Origin: Phlebotomus papatasi
Taxonomy: Eukaryota; Arthropoda; Insecta; Diptera; Psychodidae
Assembly: GCF_024763615.1 (NCBI RefSeq)
Contig: NC_077224.1
Location: 61,824,712 to 61,888,711, forward strand
Length of the DNA stretch: 64,000 bases
Reading direction: 5' to 3'
The translations under genes and the position numbers were made by a program. Positions 1-9,850 of this stretch are shown here, one piece after another (the first letter of the stretch is position 1; each line of letters starts with the position of its first letter). The notes beneath the pieces were generated by a model, which was given only the letters and a program-made list of their open reading frames with translations, did no database searches and was not told where the DNA came from.

Positions 1-386
1 ACACTGACACTGAGCCAATCATCTTATAGATGGACTCCTAATAAAAAAAACAGTAATATTAAAAAACAATAATAAACATTAAAGAAAATAAATAAAATCA
101 AAAAATCTAAATAAAATAAGATCTAACTGAAGTCCAAAGCTATTGAAACCTGCAAAAGAAGACGATTTTTCCCTAAATCCCTAAACAATGACTACATTAA
201 AACACCATTATGACAGCATTATGTTTACATTTTGCCTACAGGAGTTTGATTCTCTAAATAAGGTGGAACTATTTTTCACTTTTCCTTGTAAAAATTTTGC
301 AGATATTGCATAGCGACTTAAACAAATTTGCTCGTATTTAGTTGGTGTATTATTTCGGCGAACATTATGAAATACTTATTTTTAGA
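1..386. other. AT-rich noncoding DNA
   Basis: Poly-A and poly-T tracts with no reading frame and no recognised repeat. Probably intron or intergenic DNA. Confidence 0.6.
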
Positions 387-644
387 TACACTGAGAAAAA
401 AAACGGGGGTGCGATTAACTTTTTTTCCTCATAACTTTAACACTTTTGAGGTGTAAAAATATATCAACATTTTTTAATGTTAATTTTACGCCTCTTTAAA
501 GATAAAATTAACATGAAAAAGAGTAACTTTAACCCCAATACACCTAAAAAGCATAATATTTACACCGATTTCGGATTAATACTGCGGGGTAAAATTAACA
601 TTTCCGGAATGTTATTTTAACTTTTTCGAATTTCTCTCAGTGTA
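387..644 (+). mobile_element. MITE family A, copy 1 (TACACTGAGAAAA ends)
   Basis: A 258-bp nonautonomous element. It begins TACACTGAGAAAAAAAACGG and ends TTTCTCTCAGTGTA, so the outer 9-10 bp are inverted. The interior holds several short copies of a motif around TTAACA and ACACC. Related copies are at 20376-20629 (opposite orientation) and 47729-47925 (3' truncated). The ends resemble hAT-type termini, but I cannot define a target duplication. It has no coding capacity. Confidence 0.8.
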
Positions 645-1221
645 GCTGTTAATGCACATTTTCGAAAAATGGATATCACACTGATAAGTCGATAAGTCAA
701 TGTTCTTTAAGAAAAAAACCTGCCATTAGGTTTCTGTGCCTTTATGTAAAAATGTATGGAAAATGAATGTCGAGAGGTCCTTGCTCTAATAGTGTCTTGA
801 ATAAAAGATACATGGAATTCTGCTTAACAAAAATTCGTTGCCGTTCGAAGAATTAAAATTCGGATTTGAATTTTCAAACTACCTTTCGTACAAAGTCGGG
901 AAAATTAATTATGTATCATACCAAAAAGCTGTTAAAAGTTAAATTTAATAAAGATAAATTATAAGCGAAAATGGATACGTTTTGATACTTGAAATACTTC
1001 GAAATTCGAAAAGAATGATGACAGAATCAGCTACCATGCGGACAAAGCGAAGGCTAAGGAGTCGTTTTTTTTTTGGCTTTTAATACCGGTCTTCGGATTC
1101 TTTTACATTTTTTTCTGAAACATATGACTACGTTAAAATCGTATATTTTGACCATTATATTATTTTGACCGAATTATGACCAGATTATAATGATCACACA
1201 ATAATCACATTGTGACCACGA
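645..1221. other. AT-rich noncoding DNA
   Basis: No reading frame longer than chance and no recognised repeat. It ends where a fragment of the GACCCTTTT MITE family begins. Confidence 0.5.
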
Positions 1222-1267
1222 GAGGATCGCGAAAGGGTCAATTTGACCCTTTTATTTTTACCAATGT
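1222..1267. mobile_element. 3' end fragment of the GACCCTTTTATTTTTACCA MITE
   Basis: The segment runs from GGATC through AAAGGGTCAATTTGACCC to TTTATTTTTACCAATG. It matches the right end of the complete element at 53773-54003, and only that end is present here. Confidence 0.6.
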
Positions 1268-1280
1268 GTTTAATAATTAC

Positions 1281-1508
1281 ATGAGAATTAAAACACGGGT
1301 TTTGACCTGGTTAGGATTTATTCCTTTTTTCTCTTTACGACGTTTCGGGGATTGTTGTCCCCTTCTTCAGGTCTACAAATTAAACAAAATTAATTTTTAG
1401 AAATTTTCAATAACCTAAAAAAACGGGGACAACAATCCCCGAAACGTCGTATAGAGAAAAAAAAGGAATAAATCCTAACCAGGTCAAAACCCGTGTTTTA
1501 ATTCTCAT
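1281..1508. mobile_element. Palindromic element with hammerhead-like core in one arm
   Basis: Two arms of about 80 bp (1281-1363 and 1423-1508) are near-perfect inverted copies around a short AT-rich centre. The outer ends read ATGAGAATTAAAACACGGG and its complement. Each arm contains a GGGGACAACAATCCCC hairpin followed by GAAACGTCG. The left arm, read on the - strand, also has CTGAAGA before it. It has no coding capacity. Confidence 0.8.
1339..1370 (-). other. Hammerhead-ribozyme-like core (CUGAAGA, stem II, GAAAC)
   Basis: On the - strand the order is CTGAAGA, then a GGGG/CCCC stem around an ACAACAAT loop, then GAAAC. This fits the CUGANGA-stem II-GAAA part of a hammerhead. Hammerhead motifs are known from Penelope-like retroelements and other repeats. 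I could not pair stems I and III convincingly, and the opposite arm has lost CTGAAGA. Catalysis is therefore unproven. Confidence 0.3.
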
Positions 1509-1866
1509 CAATCAAAACTGACCGAACTACATCTATTAATAATTACATCAAAACCACTTTTTGACCACTTTATGACTACATTACCCGAGGCAGGCCTGTA
1601 AATAATCTCGACTACCGTATACTTATGCTCATCTCTGGTCATTTCATTCATTAGTGCCCAATACTTTAGTATGCTTTTAAAATTTTAATTACCTTGCATT
1701 ATTAATTAACGATTTGTCAAATCAAATGTTTCTAATCCAGCGTGATTAATTTCGTATTTGTATTAATAAATTAATAAACCGAAAATTAATATCATCTTCC
1801 ATCAATATTGTACGTATATTATTATTGATCCTAGTATTTACTAAATTAATTTTGGTAGAGTTCTGT
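1509..1866. other. AT-rich noncoding DNA
   Basis: No reading frame and no recognised repeat. Confidence 0.5.
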
Positions 1867-2193
1867 TAGGGGAAGTGTGGCACCTTTGAATAGGCCCCCT
1901 ATTAATTTGGATTTTTTTCTCAAATTTTTAAATAGAACTGAGCCTAACGATCTAAATAATTTTTTGATAAGGTCCAATTCCATTTAAAAATGCGAGAAGG
2001 TCATACTTCAAAGGTGCCCGATTCAAATGTCATCAATCAATGTCCCTTTTACAGAAAATTTTGGGATACTGGACTAGCTTTTAAAATACAATATTATAAT
2101 GGATGATATTCATTTAAAACATATTGAAAAAATGAGTTATTCGAAGCTTGAGTTAGCCGAAGGTAGAGCGCTTTAACTTACTCCACTTCCCCA
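1867..2193. mobile_element. TAGGGGAAGTG MITE, probably chimeric
   Basis: The left end TAGGGGAAGTGTGGCACC and the segment up to TTCAAAGGTGCCCG near 2020 match the family at 52947-53150 and 59949-60166. The next about 150 bp, with GAGTTAGCCGAAGGTAGAGC, match the right half of the element at 12983-13206. It then closes with CCACTTCCCCA. It reads as one element interrupted by, or recombined with, a second one. Confidence 0.55.
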
Positions 2194-2330
2194 TTTAGTT
2201 GCTCAAAAGTTGATGCAGTTAAAATAGTCAGAAAGGTCGGAAGTTATCTACTATACAAATAATGAAAATTTTTGATATCAATTGTGAAACTATTGAATTC
2301 GTTGTACAAAAAAAATTTTGTACACTTTAA

Positions 2331-2788
2331 TAGGGGAAAGTAGCCGACCTTTGGATGCGCCAGCTTTTGAACATTTCAACTCAAGCGCCTGGCAAATTGG
2401 CCTTTTTATATAGAGCTATTTGAAGCCAATTCCTAAATTGATCTCGGACTCAGCTCACAGTGCTCCAAGGAAAAAATTTATTTACACAAAAATTTAGTAT
2501 ATTTATCCCTCCATATGGGAAGGTATCTTATAATACGGAAAAACTTCTTACTTTTTAAATATTTAGCATAACGATCACGAGTGCAGAAAAATTCCCATAC
2601 GCATTTGTATGTGAAAGTAAGAAATTGGCTTCAACTTTGAAGACCACTCGCCAGGGACTAGTTTCAACTATTTCCTTACTTCTCAAGCAAAAGTTTTATT
2701 ATAAAAACTATAGTTATTACTATTAACTATTTTATATTAAAAGAAACATTCAAAAGCTACCGCTTGCAGATGTAGGCCACTTTCCCTA
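2331..2788. mobile_element. TA-flanked palindromic MITE (TAGGGGAAAGTAGCC)
   Basis: The ends are TAGGGGAAAGTAGCC and GGCCACTTTCCCTA. Inverted similarity continues inward through CAGCTTTTGAA and TTCAAAAGCT. The element is 458 bp including the TA on each side, with no coding capacity. The TA duplication and end sequence place it with the Tc1/mariner/pogo group. Confidence 0.75.
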
Positions 2789-3120
2789 CCATAGCTACTG
2801 TTTTTTTTAAGGGATAATTCATGAGCAATATAATCGAGTTCCCGGTTTCCTAAAATAAAATATCGGTTTTCCGGTCATATTGGCTCTAGTCCTTATGAAC
2901 CGGTTAAGTTTTTTATCGGTAATAGATTTTCATGCTTAGCTGATATGTTCGATTAATAGAAAACTTTAACTTAAGGCTTTAACAATCTCAAAATAAATCA
3001 AGATAATAAATATGTAGAGAAATCAGCATGAATCTAATTTTGAAGGGCAAGTAGGATAACCTACAAAAACAAATAGGACAAAAATACTTTTTTTTGGAAC
3101 ACCGATGTTACACTCCCCCT
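2789..3120. other. AT-rich noncoding DNA
   Basis: Nothing recognised between the preceding MITE and the Harbinger element. Confidence 0.5.
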
Positions 3121-3411
3121 TAACCGTGTAAACAGACGGAATTCCCACGGGAATTCCCAGGAAATATTTCATTCCGGACGGGAATTCCGGATGGAAATTC
3201 CCATATTGAACTGTCAAACTTTTACCATTTGCTCTATGCGCCTCTGGTGGGCTTCAAGCGCAACACAAAAATGCTCCGAAGATTTGAATTTCAAATTGTG
3301 TTTTTTCCGAATATAAATAACGGAATATATATCTGGAAGATATTTTAGGTACTTTATTTTATTAAAATGGCTCTATTATATTACGTGTTGTCTTTTATAC
3401 TCAATTATTAA

Positions 3412-3702
3412 TATGACAAAGTCTTTAGAATAATTGAAACAGCTTTTGGGATACTCTCAAATAGATTTAGGATAATTCGGGGGGAAATCGAAGTACAACC
3501 AGAGTTTTCTACTACTATTGTACAGGCTGTAATTCCTCTCCACAACTTTATAAGAAAGACCAGCGATAGTAAAGATCTAATTTTTGAAAATGTTCTTAAC
3601 GTTGATGTTTTAGAAGGAAATAATAGACATATCCCCGGCAGACCAAGCAGCGAAGCAAATTTAAGCAGAGATAAATATAAAGATTATTTGTATAATAATT
3701 GA
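3412..3702 (+). pseudogene. Harbinger transposase C-terminal fragment
   Basis: An open frame of 96 codons begins just after a stop and ends at TGA 3700-3702. It reads VFRIIETAFGILSNRFRII near its start and IVQAVIPLHNFIRK near its middle. These are the AFGILxNRFRI and A..LHNF signatures of DDE transposases of the PIF/Harbinger type, just before their C-terminus. The end has the charged RDKYKDYLYNN tail usual for the family. The N-terminal domain and the first catalytic acids are missing, so this is a remnant. The second unit has the same region (about 4500-4800) but is broken by stops and indels. Confidence 0.85.
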
Positions 3703-4489
3703 ATGGACATTGTTCGAAAGAAATGTCTGTAAAAAATTTTAAAACTCTATTTTCAATAAATTGAACGATAAAAAGAATATTCTTCTTTTATTTTAAAGTA
3801 ATATTTTATAGCCGAAAATTTAATTTCTAAGGTTTCCGGCTATAACTGCTATTAATGAACTTCGACAGCTCTTACTATTCTTTAAGTTCCTTCTCTAAAT
3901 TATTATATTCTTTACATTTTTTAATAATGGAATCTAGTGAAAAAGATATGTTTTGAATCTGCCTTTCCACTTATTAAAACCACTTCTGAAATATTATTGA
4001 TGAATATTTAATTCACTCCAGAAACACTAATATTTTCAAAATTATTATATTATTATTAATCGGTTTTAAATTTGCTTTCAAAAAAATTTTTTGATCACTA
4101 TTATAGTAGATTTTACAAGTTTTTTCATATATTACTTGCTCAAAAATACCCCAAATAAAATTTTCGGAATTTTCCGGAAGCAAAAAGCTATCTCGAGGGA
4201 GATAGCTTTTTGCCATTTTCCGTGTAAACAGACGGAATTCCCACGGGAATTCCCAGGAAATATTTCATTCCGGACGGGAATTCTGGATGGAAATTCCCAT
4301 ATTGAACTGTCAAATTTTTACCATTTGCTCTATGCGCCTCTGGTGGGCTTCAAGCGCAACACAAAAATGCTCCGAAGATTTGAATTTCAAATTGTGTTTT
4401 TTCCGAATATAAATAACGGAATGTGTATTTAGAAGATATTTTACGTACTTTATTTTATTAAAGTGGCTTTATTATACCACAAGGATATT

Positions 4490-4797
4490 AGTAATATTAT
4501 CTATTAATACATTTCATGGAAAATCTTTTAAAATTTCTCGAGAAATGATTAGAAACGTTGTTATAGCGTAAATATCTTGTCAAAAACCCCCAATTAAAGT
4601 GGATAAATCAACGACAGGCTTTGGATATCTTTGCTGATAGGACCTATTGATTAATTTTCGTTTAATTGTAGTGCTGATAATTTAAAATTTTATAAAGTGT
4701 TGGAAGAAAATGTATAAAATATCCCTGGGTGACCAAGCAGTCAATTCATTCGGAACAGAGATGTTTACAAAAATTAGTTAATTGTATAATAATTGAA
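4490..4797 (+). pseudogene. Second, more decayed Harbinger transposase remnant
   Basis: This is the same position as the 3412-3702 frame but in the second tandem unit. Similarity is clear at the end (ATATCCCTGGGTGACCAAGC and TTGTATAATAATTGAAT), while the body has lost its frame. It shows that the duplicated units have diverged unequally. Confidence 0.6.
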
Positions 4798-5740
4798 TAC
4801 AAATACAAATTGTTTTAAAAAACAAGAAGGCTGTAAAATATTTTAAAATTTTATTTCCAAAAAAAAGTAAACAATAAAAAATATTGAAGTAATATTTTAT
4901 ATCCGAAAAGGCAGTTTATTTGGTTTCTGGCTATAATTTTCATCAGTGAACTTCGATAGTTCTTACTATTCTTTGTATTTCCTTATCTACATTATTATAT
5001 TCTTTACATTTTTTAATAATGGGATTTATTGAAAAAGATAAATTTTGAATCTGCCTTTCCAATCATTTAAACCTCTTCTGAAATGTTATTGATGAATATT
5101 TAATTTAATCCAGAAACACTAATCCTTTCAAAATTATTATAGTATTATTATTCGATTTCAAATTTGCTTTTAAAATCAATGTTTTGATCACTACAGGAGA
5201 TTTTACATGTTTTTTCATATATTATTTGCTTAAAAACACTCCAAATTAAATTTTCGGAATTCTCCGGAAGCAAAAAGCTATCTCGAGCGAGATAGCTTTT
5301 TTCCATTTTAGAAAATTGAATATTTCACCCTCCAACGGAAAATTTCCATTTGAAATTCAAAATATTTCAAGACATTCGGGCAGTTTCGTGCACTTTTGCA
5401 GAGGGCGCTTGTATAGCAAATTTACCATTTGCTCGTGGGAATTCCCGTGGAAATTCCGTCTGTTTACACGGTTTAGAAAATTGAATATTTCACCCTCCAA
5501 CGGAAAATTTCCATTTGAAATTCAAAATATTTCAAGACATTCGGGCAGTTTCGTGCACTTTTGCAGAGGGCGCTTGTATAGCAAATTTACCATTTGCTCG
5601 TGTGAATTCCCGTGGGAATTCCGTCTGTTTGCACGGTAAAGGGTTAAACCTTGGTTGAATTAGCATGGTTTATCAATCATTCCTGTATCCTTATCTCGTT
5701 ACCAAAAACATATCAATGTGTGTCCATTTCTACTTACTTC

Positions 5741-5895
5741 GCGGTAATGTTTTCCGCATCACACTTCACAAAATCAAGCCGATAAAATGTACCACCCCCG
5801 TAATTCTTCCACTTGATGAAATCCTCTAGCGTGGCTCTATGTGGGTTATGGCATTCATTGAAATTTAATAATGTGTTGCGATACTTCCTCTTTAA
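5741..5895 (-). CDS. Candidate coding exon, unknown product
   Basis: An open frame on the - strand, with codon use richer in G/C third positions than its surroundings, reads ...LLNFNECHNPHRATLEDF and FIKWKNYGGGTFYRLDF, ending CDAENITA. It is followed at once by a GTAAGTAG donor, giving a phase-2 end. If the donor is not used, the frame stops one codon later at TAA. The 5' boundary is uncertain. The acceptor AAAGAG|G would start it with one base, which fits the phase-2 end of the exon at 14360-14441 (AG+G, Arg). That join is only an inference. It lies just upstream of the + strand receptor exon. I do not recognise the protein. Confidence 0.35.
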
Positions 5896-6048
5896 AAAAA
5901 TACCTCCCTCCTTCCGCTTTTGCATGTAAACAGGGAAAACAAACATTTTTCTCGTATGGTATTTGCACAGTAATTGAAATTAACTTTGCGTGTTTACTAA
6001 GCCAATTATTTAATTTTAATCGCGATCTTATACATTTGTTCTTTTTAG

Positions 6049-6867
6049 AATGGCGAAGCCCTTACTCAACTTAGTCGAATGGTGGAGAGGAATTTGGTAC
6101 AATTCTCTGATTCACTCAATGACACCCAAATCCTCATGCAGGATGTTGAGAGGAAGAATTACTTGTATGTCCGAGATCGACCAGCTATAAATCATCTTAT
6201 CTACAGCGATTACGTCTATCGGAAGACAATAAGTTTGACAGATGAGAAAATTCAGTGTCCCTTTGCTGTGGCCAAGACACCCTTCATGAAACGCAAGAGG
6301 GCATTTGCATATCCCAAAAATTCATCACTCCACCTCTTATTTGATCCGGTACTCCTGCATCTGGTGGAGTCTGGGATTGTCAAGTACAAACTGTGGCAGG
6401 GACTACCAAATGCCGAAATTTGTCCATCTAATCTCGTGAGCACAGAACGTCAGCTGAGGAATGGTGACCTTATGATGACGTACTACATCATGATAGCGGG
6501 ATTTTGCACCTCAACCGTGGTATTTGTCAGTGAGCTCTTCTTCAGATACCTCAACAACCGGGGCATTTGCATGCCAAAGGATGGACGAGAGCGTCTCCAG
6601 AGGAAATTGCACGTATTCAAGGAGAATGTCAAAGTCGACAATGTGACACCACCACCACCCTATACCACCCTCTTCAATCGCAGTCGAAATATTCTCGGGA
6701 GTATTGCTGAACCCAAAGAATTCGCTGCTAGAGAGACAAACACCCTCCAGAGGCAAAATATCAATGGACGAGAATATTTTGTGGTGAAAGGAAATGATGG
6801 TGCATCGAGATTAATTCCTCTGCGAGTTCCATCAGCCGCGCTATTTCAGTATTCATACACCAAGTAG
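6049..6867 (+). CDS. Ionotropic receptor, last coding exon
   Basis: This exon starts after a pyrimidine-rich acceptor (TTGTTCTTTTTAG, AG at 6047-6048) in phase 0 and ends at TAG. It encodes 272 residues. The first in-frame ATG (6079) is internal, because NGEALTQLSR precedes it. The layout is that of the C-terminal half of an insect ionotropic receptor, a variant glutamate-receptor-like ligand-gated cation channel of chemosensory neurons. Lobe S2 of the ligand-binding domain comes first (about residues 1-140, with CPFAVAKTPFMKRKRAFAYP and a GIVKYKLWQ helix). The third membrane helix follows (about 6469-6549, MMTYYIMIAGFCTSTVVFV), then a cytoplasmic tail of about 105 residues with a TPPPPY stretch. 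The amino-terminal domain, lobe S1, pore and first two helices must be in upstream exons that I cannot see. Subfamily not assigned; the ligand is unknown. Confidence 0.9.
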   Translation, partial: NGEALTQLSRMVERNLVQFSDSLNDTQILMQDVERKNYLYVRDRPAINHLIYSDYVYRKTISLTDEKIQCPFAVAKTPFMKRKRAFAYPKNSSLHLLFDPVLLHLVESGIVKYKLWQGLPNAEICPSNLVSTERQLRNGDLMMTYYIMIAGFCTSTVVFVSELFFRYLNNRGICMPKDGRERLQRKLHVFKENVKVDNVTPPPPYTTLFNRSRNILGSIAEPKEFAARETNTLQRQNINGREYFVVKGNDGASRLIPLRVPSAALFQYSYTK

Positions 6868-7024
6868 TTTCCCTTTCTGGATATATCACGTACGAATGGA
6901 AGCAATTGAAATTCACATACTAACTTACCCAAGAAGCAAAATCCACATTTGGGTATAAATACGTGTAAAAGTCCCTGAGCTATTTCTAAGTTTGATATCT
7001 TACTGATAAGGGTAACTACCACCA

Positions 7025-7030
7025 AATAAA
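7025..7030 (+). other. Possible polyadenylation signal of the receptor gene
   Basis: AATAAA lies about 160 bp after the receptor stop codon, in plain AT-rich sequence. Others occur further on (for example near 7144), so the choice is uncertain. Confidence 0.35.
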
Positions 7031-7385
7031 TAGTGCCATAAACAGGATTTTAATCATGCATTTTCTTATAACATTTTACTTTGAAAATTTTTACAAGATG
7101 GTTGAGGAAATTAGGAATTAAGGAAATTATTCAATTTTTTTTAAATAAAATTTTATTTAAAAATTAGCTTTATCAACTTAATGAATAATAATCAAAGTTG
7201 AATTTTTAATTTTTGAAGAAATTGGTTTAGAAATAAAGGCTCAGTTTCATTTAAAAATAGAAGAAAATAGTCCTACTTCAAAGGTACCCGAATTCAACTT
7301 CCCCCTACAATTAAATAATGTTTTATACTTTTAAAATCTATTCAAGTTTTGTGGATTAGTATCTCTAAAGGGTTTTGGTCTCTTA
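7031..7385. mobile_element. AT-rich DNA with a partial GGCACCTTTGAA MITE
   Basis: The segment 7213-7311 matches the right half of the element at 52947-53150 and 59949-60166, ending TTCAAAGGTACCCG then CAACTTCCCCCTA. The left half is not recognisable. Confidence 0.5.
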
Positions 7386-7527
7386 TGCTGTCTACACATT
7401 AGTAGCAATTTTCGTCAAAAATTGCCTTTTTTAAAAAATTCTGACGTTTCTGACTACAAGGATAGGGGAAGTTTTCTTTTAAAAGGCATTTTTTAAAGAA
7501 ATTTCTCCTAGTGTGTAGAGGTCATTT
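7386..7527. mobile_element. MITE family B, copy 1 (GTCTACACATT ends)
   Basis: The ends are GTCTACACATTAGTAGCAA and TCCTAGTGTGTAGA, inverted. The interior has CAATTTTCGTCAAAAATTGC. Copies of the same about 140-bp family are at 11105-11253 and 42287-42427. Confidence 0.75.
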
Positions 7528-7592
7528 AGTCTCGTAACCCAAGATCCCGAAAACCGAAATTTCGAATTTTTAAAAGTATTTCATCCGTTGCA

Positions 7593-7833
7593 TACAGTAG
7601 ACTCTCTCTCAATTGGGCATTTGGGGCAAAATGCCATTCGGTTTATCGATAGATTTGGGCGTCAAAGCCTTTGTAAATTCCACAAAAAGTGCTCAATTAT
7701 AAAGAATGACGATAAAATAGAAAAAAAACTACAGCGAATTTGAGCAAATTAGCTTCATAATTAAACGTGAAAATTGTCAAAAAAAATTTTTCGCCCGATT
7801 GAGAAAGAGCCGATTAAGCGAGAGTCTACTGTA
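7593..7833. mobile_element. TA-flanked MITE (TACAGTAGACTCTC)
   Basis: The ends are TACAGTAGACTCTCTCTCAA and GAGAGTCTACTGTA, each including the TA target. The 241-bp element has no coding capacity. The end ACAGTAGA.TCTC is shared with 52211-52543 and, with changes, with 48203-49865. It resembles pogo/Tigger-type termini. Confidence 0.75.
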
Positions 7834-7839
7834 ATTGCT

Positions 7840-7965
7840 TGCTTGAGACAAACAGAAATTTTCTGTATTTTGGAAAATTATTCCTCGCATTATCCTCCAT
7901 ATTATTTCGTCCCATCCAGGGTTTTAACCGTTCGTGATTTGTGCTTACGATCTCTTTTATTGTAT
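7840..7965 (+). repeat. Fragment of a repeat also found at 59850-59965
   Basis: Read on the + strand it can encode LRQTEIFCILENYSSHYPPY. The related segment at 59850-59965, read on the - strand, can encode LRQRKILCGLGNYSTHYPPY. The nucleotides are also similar. It is probably a transposon interior of unknown type. Confidence 0.5.
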
Positions 7966-8208
7966 TATTTCAGTCATTAGAAAATTTATTCTCATAGCTT
8001 TAATTTTTAAAGATTTAAAAAATGACTGTAAAAAACAGTTACATAATAAAATAAATATTGTTTTCTGTTTGCGAAAACTAAAATACGCCTTTTTTACTTT
8101 ATACTAAGAGATGCCTTCTTTTTACTGTTTGTTTCTTAATGTTTACTGATCAGTTTAACCGCTTGAACTGTACTTTCATTTTTTTAAATTACCACTATTA
8201 TATCATTG

Positions 8209-8790
8209 TACTGCTCGAACTTAAAGAAAAAGCAGTTATATAATCGTCTTTTTTCAACCGTCCTGGAACTTAAACGCTAAAAGATATCAACTTCCGGTCA
8301 GCGATGAGCCCCAATAAAAAACAATCTCTCCAGACGTTTTATCTTTTTACCTCTACCCCCCTTACATCCCTTAAAAACCATGTTTTTCGGTTTTATACAA
8401 AATTGGCCCAAGCTTTTTCAATGATTAGCGAATATGTTATGACCGAAAAAATCGCCATTTTGAATTATTGAAGGACAAAGGTCAACCATTTTGGAGGGTC
8501 CATTTTTCAACAAATTTGGTTAGAATTAGATTTTTGAAAGGTCTTGCAATTTCCAATCCGGTTACGTTTATCGCAATCAGTAATGAATCGGTTAAGTACC
8601 CATAACTAGTCAATCTGGTCTGAAAACTGGTTAACCATCTAGAGGCGAAACGGTAAGAGATACGAATTTTCGATCTTTGGAGGATCCCTCCCCAATAAGT
8701 CGGTTTTTTTTTAGTTTTTCTCGAAAACAGCTCCTACGATTTCTTTTTTATTGGATGTGTTTTGGTGGTGGTCTAGGCGAATATTTTGCC
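8209..8790 (-). repeat. Old dispersed repeat D, part 1 (reverse orientation)
   Basis: Begins CTGCTCGAACTTAAAG and contains, reversed, the blocks ATCGGTTGAAAA, TTCCGGTCATA and AACATATCC seen in the copies at 28622-29386, 30965-32613 and 44755-45592. It is followed by the inserted element at 8793-9566. The copy is rearranged and its edges are approximate. Confidence 0.6.
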
Positions 8791-8792
8791 TA

Positions 8793-9566
8793 TATAGTCA
8801 TTCGAGGAGAGTTGGAACAGTGGGAGAGATGGACCACTTCGCCTCCTGCCTACACCCTATGCAGAATCTCTACCTCATTTGGTCTATTTGTGCCCTTCAA
8901 CATTCTAATGAAAACCCCCAATTTACAGCTTTCTACCTTTAAAATTATACGAGAAAATTGAAATTGAATTTTTTGGATGTCTGAAAAATGGCTAAAAATT
9001 TTTATTTCGCCATAAGAATACGTGTATTTGGGAGTTGAGGAGAGATGGAACTTAATAGTTTTGGCAACACTTCCGGTGTGCATTTTGGTCAATGTTCTTC
9101 AAAATCTTTTCAAGTAAATCTTAGAAATTATTTTCTCTAAATTTCTGGTAAGACTGACTTGATACACTCAGCGAAATTGCCATCGAAGTATATGAGCCAC
9201 ATATTCCACAAAATAAATCATTTATACTGAAAAATTAAAATAAACTCCAATAAATTCAATGAAATAGTGTTTATGTCTAAAATCACTTCCCTCCTATTCT
9301 AAATTAATAAAATAAACTATAAATATTTTGCTAAAATTAGGAGTGTTCCATCTCACCCGCACTTTTTTTGAGTGCCTCAAAATGCAAATTTTTTTAAATC
9401 CTATTTATCGAAGTGACTATTTTCATCTAGGTTTTTCTAATATTGATATCTTAAATTTAGAGTCTTCAAATGTTAAACCAGTGAGATTCGTCTTTGTCTC
9501 GCATTCAAAACGTATCCGCAATATTGAAAATAAAAAAGGTGTTCCATCTCTCCTCGAATGACTATA
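8793..9566. mobile_element. Element E, copy 1 (TAGTCATTCGAGGAGAG ends), intact form
   Basis: The ends are TATAGTCATTCGAGGAGAG and CTCTCCTCGAATGACTATA, inverted. The 774-bp interior is not palindromic and contains extra copies of GAGGAGAGATGGAAC. It splits an old dispersed repeat. A second, inverted copy is at 23882-24884. No transposase is recognisable. Confidence 0.8.
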
Positions 9567-9850
9567 CATATTTATGACTTAAAAAAATCGCCGTCTTGAA
9601 TTTTCGTAAGCTAAAGTTTTACTGGTCTTGAAATCAGTTGAACCGGCTAAATATCCTAGAACGACTTATATTTCACGTGCTTATATTTTTTTTGTTTTTG
9701 ATATGATTTTGTAATTTATGAGACAATTTGATCTCTATTAGATCAATAACCACCATCTTTGCGAAAACTATCATGCGATCATGCGAAAACTAATTCACGG
9801 AGAGCCCTATCTCGTGAGTTCGAGCATTCCGCAAAGCTGGGACACTTTGC
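9567..9850 (-). repeat. Old dispersed repeat D, part 2 (reverse orientation)
   Basis: Continues the repeat beyond the inserted element and ends with CTCGTGAGTTCGAGCA and AAGCTGGGAC. This is the reverse of the start seen at 44755 and 30965. Confidence 0.55.

Larger units (their letters stand above)
3121..5639 (+). mobile_element. PIF/Harbinger element, tandemly rearranged
   Basis: The whole 2.5-kb block is flanked by TAA at 3121-3123 and 5637-5639, the 3-bp target duplication expected of Harbinger elements. The ends are CCGTGTAAACAGACGG and its complement. Inside are two head-to-tail units (3124-4219 and 4220-5471), so a second left end sits at 4220 without a TAA. The first unit lacks the last about 165 bp. 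The right-terminal 165-167 bp is then duplicated in tandem (5304-5471 and 5472-5636). Each unit has a strong AAAAGCTATCTCGAG hairpin near its right side (about 4180-4216 and 5270-5305). Confidence 0.85.

Noticed and set aside
1212..1400. 62-codon frame on the + strand
   Set aside because: It lies across a MITE fragment and one arm of a palindrome, and the repeat explains its composition.
6252..6756. Two - strand frames (63 and 81 codons) inside the receptor exon
   Set aside because: They are antisense shadows of a well-supported + strand coding exon and have no splice or start features of their own.
8677..8961. 94-codon frame and overlapping 63- and 80-codon frames
   Set aside because: They span the border of element E and repeat D. 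No transposase motif, and the other copy of E (23882-24884) does not keep the frame.
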